DNA from: a virus
Strand: one strand, 5' to 3'
IMG/VR virus record: IMGVR_UViG_3300021363_000012
Location: 1 to 39,096 of that record
DNA: 39,096 nucleotides
Below the pieces are notes generated by a model. The model saw only the letters and a program-made list of their open reading frames with translations. It did no database searches and had not been told where the DNA came from. The first letter of the stretch is position 1. Each line of letters opens with the position of its first letter. The translations under genes and the position numbers were made by a program. Below, piece by piece: positions 8,445 through 15,708 of the stretch.

Positions 8445-9506
8445 ATGTCTAAAATGTTTCAAGTTTACGGTATCGGACAGGCACTAATCCCCGTGCTTCC
8501 TCCTCCTATCCCTTTTCAAAGCGCCCCTCCAAGCAACCAAACAAACTATGAGATAGGGCAAATTGCCTATACCCCTGCTAATGCGCCTACCACTTTTTAT
8601 ATCTATGCTGGTGGGGGAAACTGGGAAGTTTTGGCTGCTAGTGGCGGAAATATTTCTCAAGTGCTAGGAACCGCTAATCAAGTTGCAGTTTCTACCGTGG
8701 CTGGGGTTGCTACGATTTCTTTGATCGGACCTTATACACCAACTACCTTCACGGCCCATGGCGTTTTAATTGGAGAAGGCACTAGCTCGATTGTTGCAAC
8801 AAGTGCAGGAACCGCAGGACAAGTGTTAGTTTCTGGTGGAGCTTCGGCGAACCCAACATGGACAACAACCACATTCCCAACTACTGCTGGAGCAACAGGT
8901 ACAATTTTAAGATCCAATGGCACTAACTATGTCGCCTCAACAGATACGTGGGTTGATACTGTGGTAGCTGGTGATATTTTAATTGCTACAGCTACAAACG
9001 TCGTTGGTTCTTTAGCTGACGTAGCTACAGGGCAAGTTCTAATGAGCGGTGGTGTCGGTGTAGCACCTGCATATTCAGGTTCTCCATCAATCTCAGGAAG
9101 CTTGACAGCCGGTACAACTGTGACGGCAACGTCTGGTGCAATTACCGCCACTAACGGAAACTTTGTTGCTACATCGGTTGGCACTGGTATCCTTTTGAAT
9201 TCTTCTCAAGCATCTGGGGTTGCGTCTAGCCCTGTAGTTGTTAACGGAAGATCGGGAAGAGCAACATTCACTACTGTTTCTATTGCAGCAGCGGCCGACC
9301 TTACTTTGACTATCACAAACTCAGCAATTACAGCTTCGACAACTGAAGTCATGTTAAGCATGAGTGGAGCAACAACAGGATCGGCACTAAGCATTAAGAG
9401 CAAAACCGCTTCGGCAGGATCTCTTGCAATCGTTATCACAAACGGAACAGGCGCGACAACTTCAACGGATGATATTCAGATTGATTTTCTAGTATTAAAC
9501 GCATAA
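8445..9506 (+). CDS. Tail fibre-like protein, Ala/Thr/Gly-rich repetitive
   Basis: This 353-residue protein is dominated by Ala, Thr, Gly, Ser and Val with hardly any charged residues, and has short repeating units such as G-Q-V-L-V-S-G-G and G-Q-V-L-M-S-G-G. This composition is typical of fibrous, probably trimeric, beta-structured tail fibres. The N-terminal 60 residues (Pro-rich, with Y-E-I-G-Q-I-A-Y and T-F-Y-I-Y-A-G-G) resemble the start of many fibre proteins and may attach to the particle. It opens a rightward block of four genes with fibre features. High Ala/Thr codon usage explains the long shadow frames on the other strand. Confidence 0.78.
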   Translation: MSKMFQVYGIGQALIPVLPPPIPFQSAPPSNQTNYEIGQIAYTPANAPTTFYIYAGGGNWEVLAASGGNISQVLGTANQVAVSTVAGVATISLIGPYTPTTFTAHGVLIGEGTSSIVATSAGTAGQVLVSGGASANPTWTTTTFPTTAGATGTILRSNGTNYVASTDTWVDTVVAGDILIATATNVVGSLADVATGQVLMSGGVGVAPAYSGSPSISGSLTAGTTVTATSGAITATNGNFVATSVGTGILLNSSQASGVASSPVVVNGRSGRATFTTVSIAAAADLTLTITNSAITASTTEVMLSMSGATTGSALSIKSKTASAGSLAIVITNGTGATTSTDDIQIDFLVLNA

Positions 9507-9551
9507 GGGATATCGAAATAAAAGCAGAACAAAAAGATAAAGAGGAAAGTA

Positions 9552-9848
9552 ATGGAAATCCGCAATCTGAATCGACCTAGAGGACTAATTAATCCGCAGG
9601 GAGAATATCTTCCTCAGACTTTTAGGGATTTGGCATATAGAGGCGATCTAAACGGAGGAGCAAACCTTGTTTATATTGGGTTTGCTAGACCTGGGACTAG
9701 TGAAGGTGATTTGGCGTGGCAGATTTTCTTCATTACATATGCTGGCAGCACGCCATTATCAATTACATGGCCTGTTGGAGCTGACGGTACCGTTTCAAAC
9801 GATTTTTCTTTTTCTTGGACTGCCAGAACTAGTTATACATATGCTTGA
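9552..9848 (+). CDS. Small fibre-associated virion protein
   Basis: This 98-residue protein is preceded by AGAGGAAAG. After a Pro/Gly-containing N-terminus it is beta-type, with Y-I-G-F-A-R-P-G-T and W-Q-I-F-F-I-T-Y-A-G. Similar short proteins of this pattern are common next to phage fibre genes, where they are thought to form part of the fibre or its connector. This is inferred from location and pattern only. Confidence 0.7.
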   Translation: MEIRNLNRPRGLINPQGEYLPQTFRDLAYRGDLNGGANLVYIGFARPGTSEGDLAWQIFFITYAGSTPLSITWPVGADGTVSNDFSFSWTARTSYTYA

Positions 9849-9854
9849 GGAAAA

Positions 9855-10400
9855 ATGACTGTATCATTAATTTACAACCCCTTCACTCAAAACTTTGATT
9901 TTGTAGGAACGGGAGGTGGCGGTGGAGGCAATGGAATTGAAACCATTAACTCAAATAATCCTAATGGATCGTTTAACTATTTTCTAGTTGGTGCTAACGG
10001 AATAACAGTAACTGAATCAGCGTTTACATCTACAATTGGAAGTCCGTCAGGAGCATTTGCATTCAACGGTGTATTAGGGACTTCTCAAGCAGCGGTTAAG
10101 GGGAATGCCTATGTATTGACTAGTGTTTTGCCTACGACTGTTTCCTTACCAGCAAATGGCGGCACTGCATTAGGTGATACAATAAAAATTATCGGTCTTA
10201 GCGGTGGGTATACCATTTCTCAGGCGGCCGACCAACAAATAATTCTAGGTGCAGAAAGTTCTAGTTTAGGGGCTTTGGGGACTGCATTTTGTAGCGGTGC
10301 CGTTTTCAATGCAATCACATTAACTTGTGTTAGTGTAGCTGGAGGAGTTTTTCTTTGGGCTGCAATAGATCCACCGCAAGGAACATTCACTACAACATAA
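9855..10400 (+). CDS. Fibre or baseplate-type virion protein with Gly-rich hinge
   Basis: This 181-residue protein starts 6 bases after the previous stop with TGAGGAAAA upstream. Its N-terminal V-S-L-I-Y-N-P-F-T-Q-N-F-D-F-V is followed by a run of Gly and then G-I-E-T-I-N-S-N-N, the same kind of Gly hinge plus I-T-T-I-N-G used twice in the next gene. The rest is small-residue-rich beta structure. It is probably a fibre segment or the particle-proximal part of the spike assembly. Confidence 0.73.
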   Translation: MTVSLIYNPFTQNFDFVGTGGGGGGNGIETINSNNPNGSFNYFLVGANGITVTESAFTSTIGSPSGAFAFNGVLGTSQAAVKGNAYVLTSVLPTTVSLPANGGTALGDTIKIIGLSGGYTISQAADQQIILGAESSSLGALGTAFCSGAVFNAITLTCVSVAGGVFLWAAIDPPQGTFTTT

Positions 10401-10409
10401 AGGTAAAAA

Positions 10410-13226
10410 ATGCCAGGGCCAGCAAATGCGTTAAATATAAATGAGGAAGGCGTAACCTATTTCGATGGATCAAGCCAATTTAGCGGTATTCCAGGCGTAA
10501 CAGCTGGATTTGTTCTTACAGATAATGGGGCCGGCATGGTTCCGAGCTTTCAATCATCGGTCGGTGTTTCAAAATTTCCTATTACTCCTTTCGTAGTTGG
10601 TCCTATAGGGGATGCTGGATACCAAACTATTCAGGCTGCGTTGAATGCAGCTAATGGTGCTGGCGGTGGGATAGTCTATGTACAGCCAGGAACTTATACA
10701 GAAAATCTGACCCTTTATGATAAAACGCAAGTCGTAGGTGCCGTTGGTTTGGCTGATACGGGGGATTTAATCATTGTAGGAGTTCACACGCCTCCAACTT
10801 CTGGCGGATTTGTGTTCAGAAATGTCACACTACAAAGCGCCACACATATTTTCAATTCTGCTATTGCTGGTTCGGCCCATTTGATCATAATCGATGCAGC
10901 AATCATCGTAACGAATGGATATACATTTAATCTTCCCAACTGGACAGGAAAACTAGAATCTTTTGATGTAAACGATCGGGGTTCTACTAACGATGGGTAT
11001 GTAAATAATACGGGCGGTGCTGAAGTTGCTCTTTTTAGCTGTGCCGTAGGGGCTGGTTCTGGAAATGTTATGACTGTTTCGGGATCCACTTCCATATTTA
11101 CCTGTGCAGTCAGCGCGCCTTTAAATTGTGTCACGGGGTCTTCCGTTTTCTTAGAAGGAAATGTACATCTCAACACGATCACTTTCTCTAATAATTCTAC
11201 TGGCGAGATCGTATATAGCGAAGTAGATGCGCAAATTACTATGAGTTCTTCCGGAGCATGGCTGATTAGTGAAACCACTATAAATACGGCATCAAATCCT
11301 GCGATCGCCGGTTCTGGTGCAGGGATATTAACTCTAGGGGGAATCACTTTTGTTTCTGGAAATAACATTTCAGGAACATTAACTCTAGCCGGAGCTACGG
11401 GATTTTTACCAACTGTACTTACCAACGGTCAATTAATTATCGGTAAAACTAACAGTGGCGCAGTCGCAGGGTCTCTTACTAGTACTGGGGGTTCGATCAC
11501 AATTACTCCTGGAGCAGGAACTATTAATCTAGAAACAGCAGGTGGAGGCGGCGGGATCACAACTCTTAATGGCGACATTGGGTCTGCCACGGGTTCTACC
11601 ATTTTAGTAACAGCTCTAGGATCGATCAGTGGACAAGATTGTGGATCATCTGTTGCTTTTACTGGAAGCGGATCAACCATGGAGCTTGATGTTACCGATG
11701 CAGCTGGAAATACTTTTATAGGTAGGGGAGCTGGGAAACTTAATAGTCAGGCGAGTACCTCTGTAGCTCTTGGTGTTATCGCCCTAAGATCCATTTCAAC
11801 TACATTAGGTTCCAATAGTAATACAGCGATTGGTTATGCATCTATGAATTCAACGGTTCAAGGGGTTCAAAATACAGCCGTTGGACTTTTTAGCCTTGGC
11901 AGTTCTTTAGGCGATAGCAACACTGCAATAGGATGTCAAGCTCTATCCTCATTGGTTGGAACTGGTGGAGTGGGAGATTTCAATACTGCTGTAGGGAATG
12001 CCGCAGGAGCAGGAGTTGTAAGCGGAACTTTAAATACTTTTCTTGGATATAACTCTGGTAATAATTATACCGGATCAGAAAGCAATAACTTATGCATTGC
12101 ACATCCAGGGACAACTGGAGACAACGATACGATTAGGATTGGACTTGGGTCTAAAACAGCATGTTTCGTAGCAGGAATAGCGGGTGTAACCGTCTCTAAT
12201 ACGAATATGGTTACGATCAACACGGCTACAGGACAAATGGGATCTCAAGCCGTTCCGGGAGGTGGAGGGATCACGACGATCAACGGCGATTCTGGCTCGA
12301 TTTCCGGTAGCACAGTTACAATATATGCTGATAATTCTACTCAAAATTGTGGATCTTCTGTTGAGTTTGTTAACAGCGGAACGATTTCTATACTAAATGT
12401 TACTGATAGTTCTCACAACACTATCATAGGCAAATCTGCTGGAAATGCAACTCTAACTGGCTCTGTAAGTTGCATATATGGGGAGAGTGCCGGAAGTTCT
12501 CTTACGACAGGATTTAACAACAATTTTTTTGGTTTTTTCGCGGGACATACTGTTGACAGCGGCACGTCAAACAATATTTTTGGAAATTCTGCGGGACAAT
12601 TTATAACTACCGGATCAGACAATGTATTGCTCGGGCAGGGTACTGGTGGAAATTTAGTTGGTGGTTCAAGAAATATTTTAGTTGGTTCAGGCAGCGGATT
12701 TAATCTTGTTTCTGGGACTGACAACCTTTCAATAGGTAATAATAGCGGTTCTGCTTATTCTTCTTCAGAATCTAGCAACATTCTACTAACAAACACTGGT
12801 GTTGTAGGCGAATCTAACGTAATCCGAATCGGCACACAAGGTTCAGGAGCAGGACAACAAAATGCATGTTTCATTGCTGGAATCGATGGAGCTACTGTTA
12901 CAGGATCAGCCGTCTTAATTTCTTCTAGCGGGCAACTTGGGGACATTGTTTCATCTGCAAAAGTAAAAGAGAATATCCAAGACATCGCCCAAACCAAATA
13001 CTCAATACTCGATTGTCGCCCCGTTTCCTTCAATTATAAGTCAGACGAAACCAAAACAAAGTGTTTTGGATTGATTGCCGAAGAAGTGGAGAAAGTATTT
13101 CCTGATCTTGTTTTATACAAAGAGGGAGAGCCTTACTCGATCAAATACCATGAAATGCCAGCGTTACTCTTAGCCGAGATTCAAAAATTACGCGCAGAAA
13201 TAGACCTTCTTAAAAAGAGAAAATAA
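10410..13226 (+). CDS. Tail spike/fibre with beta-helix and C-terminal S74 intramolecular chaperone
   Basis: This 938-residue protein is probably the receptor-binding spike. Residues 65-340 look like a pectin-lyase-type beta helix, beginning Y-Q-T-I-Q-A-A-L-N-A-A-N with G-G-I-V-Y-V-Q-P-G-T-Y. Two homologous modules follow, about 378-616 and 617-846. Each opens with G-G-G-G-I-T-T-(L/I)-N-G-D, continues with repeats of the N-T-A-I-G / N-N-I-F-G type and closes with I-R-I-G ... A-C-F-(V/I)-A-G-I. The last 90 residues form a peptidase S74 domain (S-S-A-K-V-K-E-N-I-Q; F-G-L-I-A-E-E-V-E; Y-H-E-M-P-A-L-L-L-A-E-I-Q) ending in a coiled coil. In this family it guides trimer folding and cuts itself off before the Ser. 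Confidence 0.92.
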   Translation: MPGPANALNINEEGVTYFDGSSQFSGIPGVTAGFVLTDNGAGMVPSFQSSVGVSKFPITPFVVGPIGDAGYQTIQAALNAANGAGGGIVYVQPGTYTENLTLYDKTQVVGAVGLADTGDLIIVGVHTPPTSGGFVFRNVTLQSATHIFNSAIAGSAHLIIIDAAIIVTNGYTFNLPNWTGKLESFDVNDRGSTNDGYVNNTGGAEVALFSCAVGAGSGNVMTVSGSTSIFTCAVSAPLNCVTGSSVFLEGNVHLNTITFSNNSTGEIVYSEVDAQITMSSSGAWLISETTINTASNPAIAGSGAGILTLGGITFVSGNNISGTLTLAGATGFLPTVLTNGQLIIGKTNSGAVAGSLTSTGGSITITPGAGTINLETAGGGGGITTLNGDIGSATGSTILVTALGSISGQDCGSSVAFTGSGSTMELDVTDAAGNTFIGRGAGKLNSQASTSVALGVIALRSISTTLGSNSNTAIGYASMNSTVQGVQNTAVGLFSLGSSLGDSNTAIGCQALSSLVGTGGVGDFNTAVGNAAGAGVVSGTLNTFLGYNSGNNYTGSESNNLCIAHPGTTGDNDTIRIGLGSKTACFVAGIAGVTVSNTNMVTINTATGQMGSQAVPGGGGITTINGDSGSISGSTVTIYADNSTQNCGSSVEFVNSGTISILNVTDSSHNTIIGKSAGNATLTGSVSCIYGESAGSSLTTGFNNNFFGFFAGHTVDSGTSNNIFGNSAGQFITTGSDNVLLGQGTGGNLVGGSRNILVGSGSGFNLVSGTDNLSIGNNSGSAYSSSESSNILLTNTGVVGESNVIRIGTQGSGAGQQNACFIAGIDGATVTGSAVLISSSGQLGDIVSSAKVKENIQDIAQTKYSILDCRPVSFNYKSDETKTKCFGLIAEEVEKVFPDLVLYKEGEPYSIKYHEMPALLLAEIQKLRAEIDLLKKRK

Positions 13227-13437
13227 ATGACCAGGGGACACGTTGCGATTTATCGAGATACTTTTTAAGATAAATGAAATCGTATCCCTCTTTTTTACTA
13301 CAATCTTTATTGTTTTGAATGGTTTCAGCGACAAGTTTGATATAATTTTCTGCTAAGTCCATTGGTGCGACGGAAACTTTTTCGGCAAAACATGAAAAAG
13401 TAAGAAAAAGAACGATCATGAATTTAGTCAAAAACAT
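13210..13437 (-). CDS. Small exported protein with signal peptide
   Basis: This 75-residue protein begins M-F-L-T-K-F-M-I-V-L-F-L-T-F-S-C-F-A-E. This reads as a signal peptide with either signal peptidase I cleavage at F-A|E or a poor lipobox ending in Cys16. The mature part is charged and helical. It overlaps the spike gene end by 17 bases in convergent orientation. A minus-strand promoter with good boxes lies at 13478-13507 and TTTGAGGTC precedes the ATG. It is a single-gene unit opposite to its neighbours, the pattern of a moron. Function unknown; a lysis or superinfection role is possible. Confidence 0.66.
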   Translation of the reverse strand: MFLTKFMIVLFLTFSCFAEKVSVAPMDLAENYIKLVAETIQNNKDCSKKEGYDFIYLKKYLDKSQRVPWSFIFSF

Positions 13438-13469
13438 GCGACCTCAAAGTTATTTTTTCGTGCAAAATA

Positions 13470-13486
13470 AGCTATATGTTATAGCT
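13470..13486. repeat. Perfect inverted repeat, 7-base arms
   Basis: AGCTATA and TATAGCT flank TGT. The repeat overlaps the predicted -10 box of the leftward promoter for the 13210-13437 gene, so it may be an operator rather than a terminator (no T tract follows). Confidence 0.5.
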
Positions 13487-13507
13487 CTTGTTTAGGATAT
13501 AAGTCAA
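13478..13507 (-). promoter_or_regulatory. Predicted sigma70-type promoter for the small exported protein
   Basis: Read on the minus strand: TTGACT (13502-13507), an 18-base spacer, then TATAAC (13478-13483), about 40 bases before the ATG at 13437. The boxes match the consensus in 5 of 6 positions each. This is a sequence match only. Confidence 0.55.
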
Positions 13508-13564
13508 ATTGCCAACGGAGCTGCGACTAGAAGCCAAAAGCATCAAAAATAGAAAGGAACATTC

Positions 13565-13786
13565 ATGCTTGATACATTAAAAGAATTGTTTAAAGAGGGT
13601 TTGGGATATACTCATGTAGCTGGACTTTTACAACAGTTAGCAAATATTACTAACATTGTTAACGTACAATACATGAAAGATGGGGATGCCAAAAATGAGG
13701 CCATCGATGTTATATGCGCCATGCTTCAGGCCCATAAAGATGTGCCGTTAGCTGCGCCTAAAGAGGTGACAGATGCCGTTGCTTAA
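13565..13786 (+). CDS. Small helical protein of unknown function
   Basis: This 73-residue protein has AAAGGAAC upstream of the ATG. It is helical, with a hydrophobic heptad-like stretch (V-A-G-L-L-Q-Q-L-A-N-I-T-N-I-V-N-V) and a second helix containing A-I-D-V-I-C-A-M-L. No transmembrane span is long enough to be certain. The stop lies inside the start of the next tiny gene (overlap 14 bases). Unrecognised. Confidence 0.65.
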   Translation: MLDTLKELFKEGLGYTHVAGLLQQLANITNIVNVQYMKDGDAKNEAIDVICAMLQAHKDVPLAAPKEVTDAVA

Positions 13787-13919
13787 GGGAAAGAAAAATA
13801 TTGGTCACAACATCAAAGAAGAAGAAAAGGCCGGCAAGGAGCCCAAGCAGGCTATTGCGATTGCCTTAAATGTCGCTCGAAAATCCGGTGCAAAAATCCC
13901 CAAAAAAGGAAAGAAATAA
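13773..13919 (+). CDS. Very small Lys-rich phage protein (MPLLKGK type)
   Basis: This 48-residue protein begins M-P-L-L-K-G-K-K-N-I-G-H-N-I-K-E-E and contains A-G-K-E-P-K-Q-A-I-A-I-A-L-N-V-A-R-K. This matches the widespread family of tiny basic phage proteins (DUF6496-like) with the pattern S-x-N-I-K ... G-K-P-x-K-Q-A-V-A-I-A. Function is unknown; the charge suggests nucleic acid or capsid contact. The start overlaps the upstream gene and the stop overlaps the next start (TAATG). Confidence 0.82.
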   Translation: MPLLKGKKNIGHNIKEEEKAGKEPKQAIAIALNVARKSGAKIPKKGKK

Positions 13920-14059
13920 TGGACAAAGAGATCAAAGCAGAAAAAAAATCCATAGATAAGGGCATGGACAAGCTCGTGCACATGGACAAGAAAAATGACA
14001 AGAAGCACGAGAAGAAAGGCGCCAAAAAAGCCATGAAGAAGAAAGCTGCTAGAAAATAA
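13919..14059 (+). CDS. Very small Lys-rich basic protein
   Basis: This 46-residue protein, nearly 40% Lys, contains M-D-K-L-V-H-M-D-K-K-N-D-K and ends K-A-M-K-K-K-A-A-R-K. It is translationally coupled to the preceding tiny basic protein (TAATG) and followed after 7 bases by a terminator-like hairpin, so the two form the end of a short operon with 13565-13786. Unrecognised; a nucleic-acid-binding role is only a guess. Confidence 0.68.
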   Translation: MDKEIKAEKKSIDKGMDKLVHMDKKNDKKHEKKGAKKAMKKKAARK

Positions 14060-14066
14060 ATCGTCT

Positions 14067-14102
14067 ATCCCTATAATAATCACTTATTCTAGGGATTTTT
14101 TA
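14067..14102 (+). terminator. Intrinsic terminator-like hairpin abutting the next start codon
   Basis: A 13-base stem (ATCCCTATAATAA against TTATTCTAGGGAT, one mismatch) with loop TCAC is followed by a run of T. The next ATG (14102) begins directly at the end of the T run, and the only ribosome-site-like sequence for that gene (TAGGGAT) is the 3' arm of the stem. The same element could therefore stop transcription and hide the ribosome site. Confidence 0.75.
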
Positions 14103-14296
14103 TGCTTATCGACACACAATCCGAAGAGATGTTCTGGATTCTTTGCAGGGTAAACATGGATTTGATGGATTTTCTATGTGATGAAAAACCTGAACACGTT
14201 TTACAAGTTAAAAGAGGCGATTGGATCAAATGTTGGCAGGAAGAAAACCTCAATCCAGTAACCTTAGAACAGTGGTTGCCTACCAATGATAATTGA
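14102..14296 (+). CDS. Small acidic protein of unknown function
   Basis: This 64-residue protein contains four Trp and several acidic residues (E-E-M-F-W-I-L-C-R and R-G-D-W-I-K-C-W-Q-E-E). Its 3' end overlaps the metallophosphoesterase start by 11 bases, so the two are coupled. Expression may depend on the hairpin just upstream. No family recognised. Confidence 0.6.
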   Translation: MLIDTQSEEMFWILCRVNMDLMDFLCDEKPEHVLQVKRGDWIKCWQEENLNPVTLEQWLPTNDN

Positions 14297-14930
14297 CTGC
14301 ATCGGGTGTCTTCATGGAGATAGACCCAAACTAGAGGGCGGAGATATGCTCATAGTCACGGGCGACTTAACGGCTCGGGACACTGTTGATGAGTATTTGA
14401 GTTTTTACGAATGGCTCGACAATCAAGAATATACAAAAAAAATCCTCATCGCCGGAAATCATGACAACGAATTGGCTAAAGTAGAATATGGAGATAGATC
14501 CGATAGGTTCTATCCTTCTATTTATCTCTGCGATTCTGGTACCGACTTTGAAGGCTTAAAAATTTGGGGTTCTCCCTGGACTAGCCGTTTCGAGGGCATA
14601 AATCCTCATTGCTGCGCTTTTACTGGGGCCTGTGACGGCGAGATAGCTCCACATTTTGAACTCATTCCTCCAGATGTGGATATTCTCATTACTCATGGGC
14701 CTCCTTTTACAATTAGAGACATGACAAAGGACGGCCGTCAAGTAGGCTCTGTTTCCCTCATGGCTCAGCACATAACTCGCCTGAGGCCAAAGCTGTGGGT
14801 TTTTTCGCATATTCATGAAGGCTATGGGAAAGACGGGCCATATCCCTGGAGCGGGACAACGTACGTAAATTGCAGCATCATGAATGAAAAATACCAACCG
14901 ATTAATAAGCCGATAAGGATCGAGCTATGA
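14286..14930 (+). CDS. Calcineurin-like metallophosphoesterase
   Basis: This 214-residue protein has the ordered metal-site motifs of the family: I-G-C-L-H-G near residue 5-10, V-T-G-D-L-T near 24-29, A-G-N-H-D near 56-60, T-H-G-P-P near 138 and S-H-I-H-E-G-Y-G near 177. The pattern is closest to the small MPPED-type enzymes that hydrolyse phosphodiesters. The first motif is unusual: the metal-binding Asp expected before Leu-His-Gly is Cys here, which may reduce metal binding at one site. The ATG overlaps the upstream gene. Substrate and role in infection are unknown. Confidence 0.87.
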   Translation: MIIDCIGCLHGDRPKLEGGDMLIVTGDLTARDTVDEYLSFYEWLDNQEYTKKILIAGNHDNELAKVEYGDRSDRFYPSIYLCDSGTDFEGLKIWGSPWTSRFEGINPHCCAFTGACDGEIAPHFELIPPDVDILITHGPPFTIRDMTKDGRQVGSVSLMAQHITRLRPKLWVFSHIHEGYGKDGPYPWSGTTYVNCSIMNEKYQPINKPIRIEL

Positions 14931-15325
14931 AAAAGATGCGCCTTTCTAAGAAGCCTAGCACAGAAGAAAACAAGCTCTTCAATCAGATCAAAAAGCACAT
15001 CAAAACACACGAAGAGGCGTTTTCCTTCATGCTGACGTACATGGGAATGATGTCCATTATGTTAGACTTTATTTCCGAAACCCATGGGAACGAAGAAAGA
15101 ATCCACGAACTTCCTGAGAGAACTAAATGTGCCGTGGCTCAGGCAATTTATCATTTCAAACTTCTTGGAGAAATGGCCCGAGGCGAAGTAGATGAAGGAG
15201 GTGTCGATGTTAGGTGGATGCCCATTGAAGATGATGGGTGGGAGGCTAGCGCCAAAATTTCTGAGAGAATGGTCGTTATAATAAAAGAACTTCATAGACA
15301 ATTGCAGGCCGAAGGAAAACTGTGA
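14927..15325 (+). CDS. Helical protein of unknown function
   Basis: This 132-residue protein overlaps the metallophosphoesterase stop (ATGA). It is all-helical in appearance, with a Met-rich hydrophobic segment (F-M-L-T-Y-M-G-M-M-S-I-M-L) near residues 35-47 and a basic N-terminus (M-K-K-M-R-L-S-K-K). The next gene starts with nearly the same first residues (M-K-K-M-R). No known family or catalytic motif. Confidence 0.7.
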   Translation: MKKMRLSKKPSTEENKLFNQIKKHIKTHEEAFSFMLTYMGMMSIMLDFISETHGNEERIHELPERTKCAVAQAIYHFKLLGEMARGEVDEGGVDVRWMPIEDDGWEASAKISERMVVIIKELHRQLQAEGKL

Positions 15326-15519
15326 AAAAGATGCGCATTGAGAGCCTGGAACATCTCATGGACGAAACGAATGAAAAAGAGGTTGTTCTTATGGCTTTCT
15401 TCCTGGCCGATAAATCGGTAAGAGATCTGAGAGAAATAGGAATCGAAACCGGTCTTATCGAGACGATAATTTTAAAGGACAAAGAATACCAAAGGAAAAA
15501 CTATCTAATAAATCAGTGA
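15322..15519 (+). CDS. Small protein of unknown function
   Basis: This 65-residue helical protein is coupled to the preceding gene by a 4-base GTGA overlap. It contains V-V-L-M-A-F-F-L-A-D-K-S-V and R-E-I-G-I-E-T-G-L. It is the last gene of the rightward run begun at 14102, and its 3' end overlaps the convergent lipoprotein gene by 15 bases. Unrecognised. Confidence 0.62.
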   Translation: MKKMRIESLEHLMDETNEKEVVLMAFFLADKSVRDLREIGIETGLIETIILKDKEYQRKNYLINQ

Positions 15520-15672
15520 GATTAGTTTTATAGTCCCGTAGGTAGTACGGCTCAAGGGCGTCTTCGGTACCTCCTGTTCTTCGAAAATAACAGAATCTTT
15601 TATGTCGTTATTAATTATTGGGAAAAACCATGTGCAGGATGACAAGAGAGTGAGCAATACTATGTATTTCAT
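15505..15672 (-). CDS. Small lipoprotein
   Basis: This 55-residue frame has AAAGGAG 5 bases before its ATG. It begins M-K-Y-I-V-L-L-T-L-L-S-S-C-T-W, a clear lipoprotein signal with lipobox L-S-S-C. The mature part is about 43 residues and contains E-E-Q-E-V-P-K-T-P-L-S-R. It is the last gene of the leftward recombination operon, 36 bases after the exonuclease stop. Small phage lipoproteins often act in lysis (Rz1-type spanins) or superinfection exclusion. No Rz partner is embedded around it and the protein is not strongly Pro-rich, so the role is open. Confidence 0.72.
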   Translation of the reverse strand: MKYIVLLTLLSSCTWFFPIINNDIKDSVIFEEQEVPKTPLSRTTYGTIKLISLIY

Positions 15673-15708
15673 ATAACTCCTTTCTTGCCATCCTACGGCA
15701 AAATATCT

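Noticed and set aside
10784-11425. Minus-strand open frame inside the spike gene (213 codons)
   Set aside because: Its Pro/Val-rich composition is the complement of Gly/Thr-rich fibre codons. The plus-strand frame has clear domains.
13805-14083. Hydrophobic minus-strand frames
   Set aside because: They are complements of two Lys-rich tiny genes (AAG/AAA read as CTT/TTT), which gives artificial Leu/Phe-rich membrane-like proteins.
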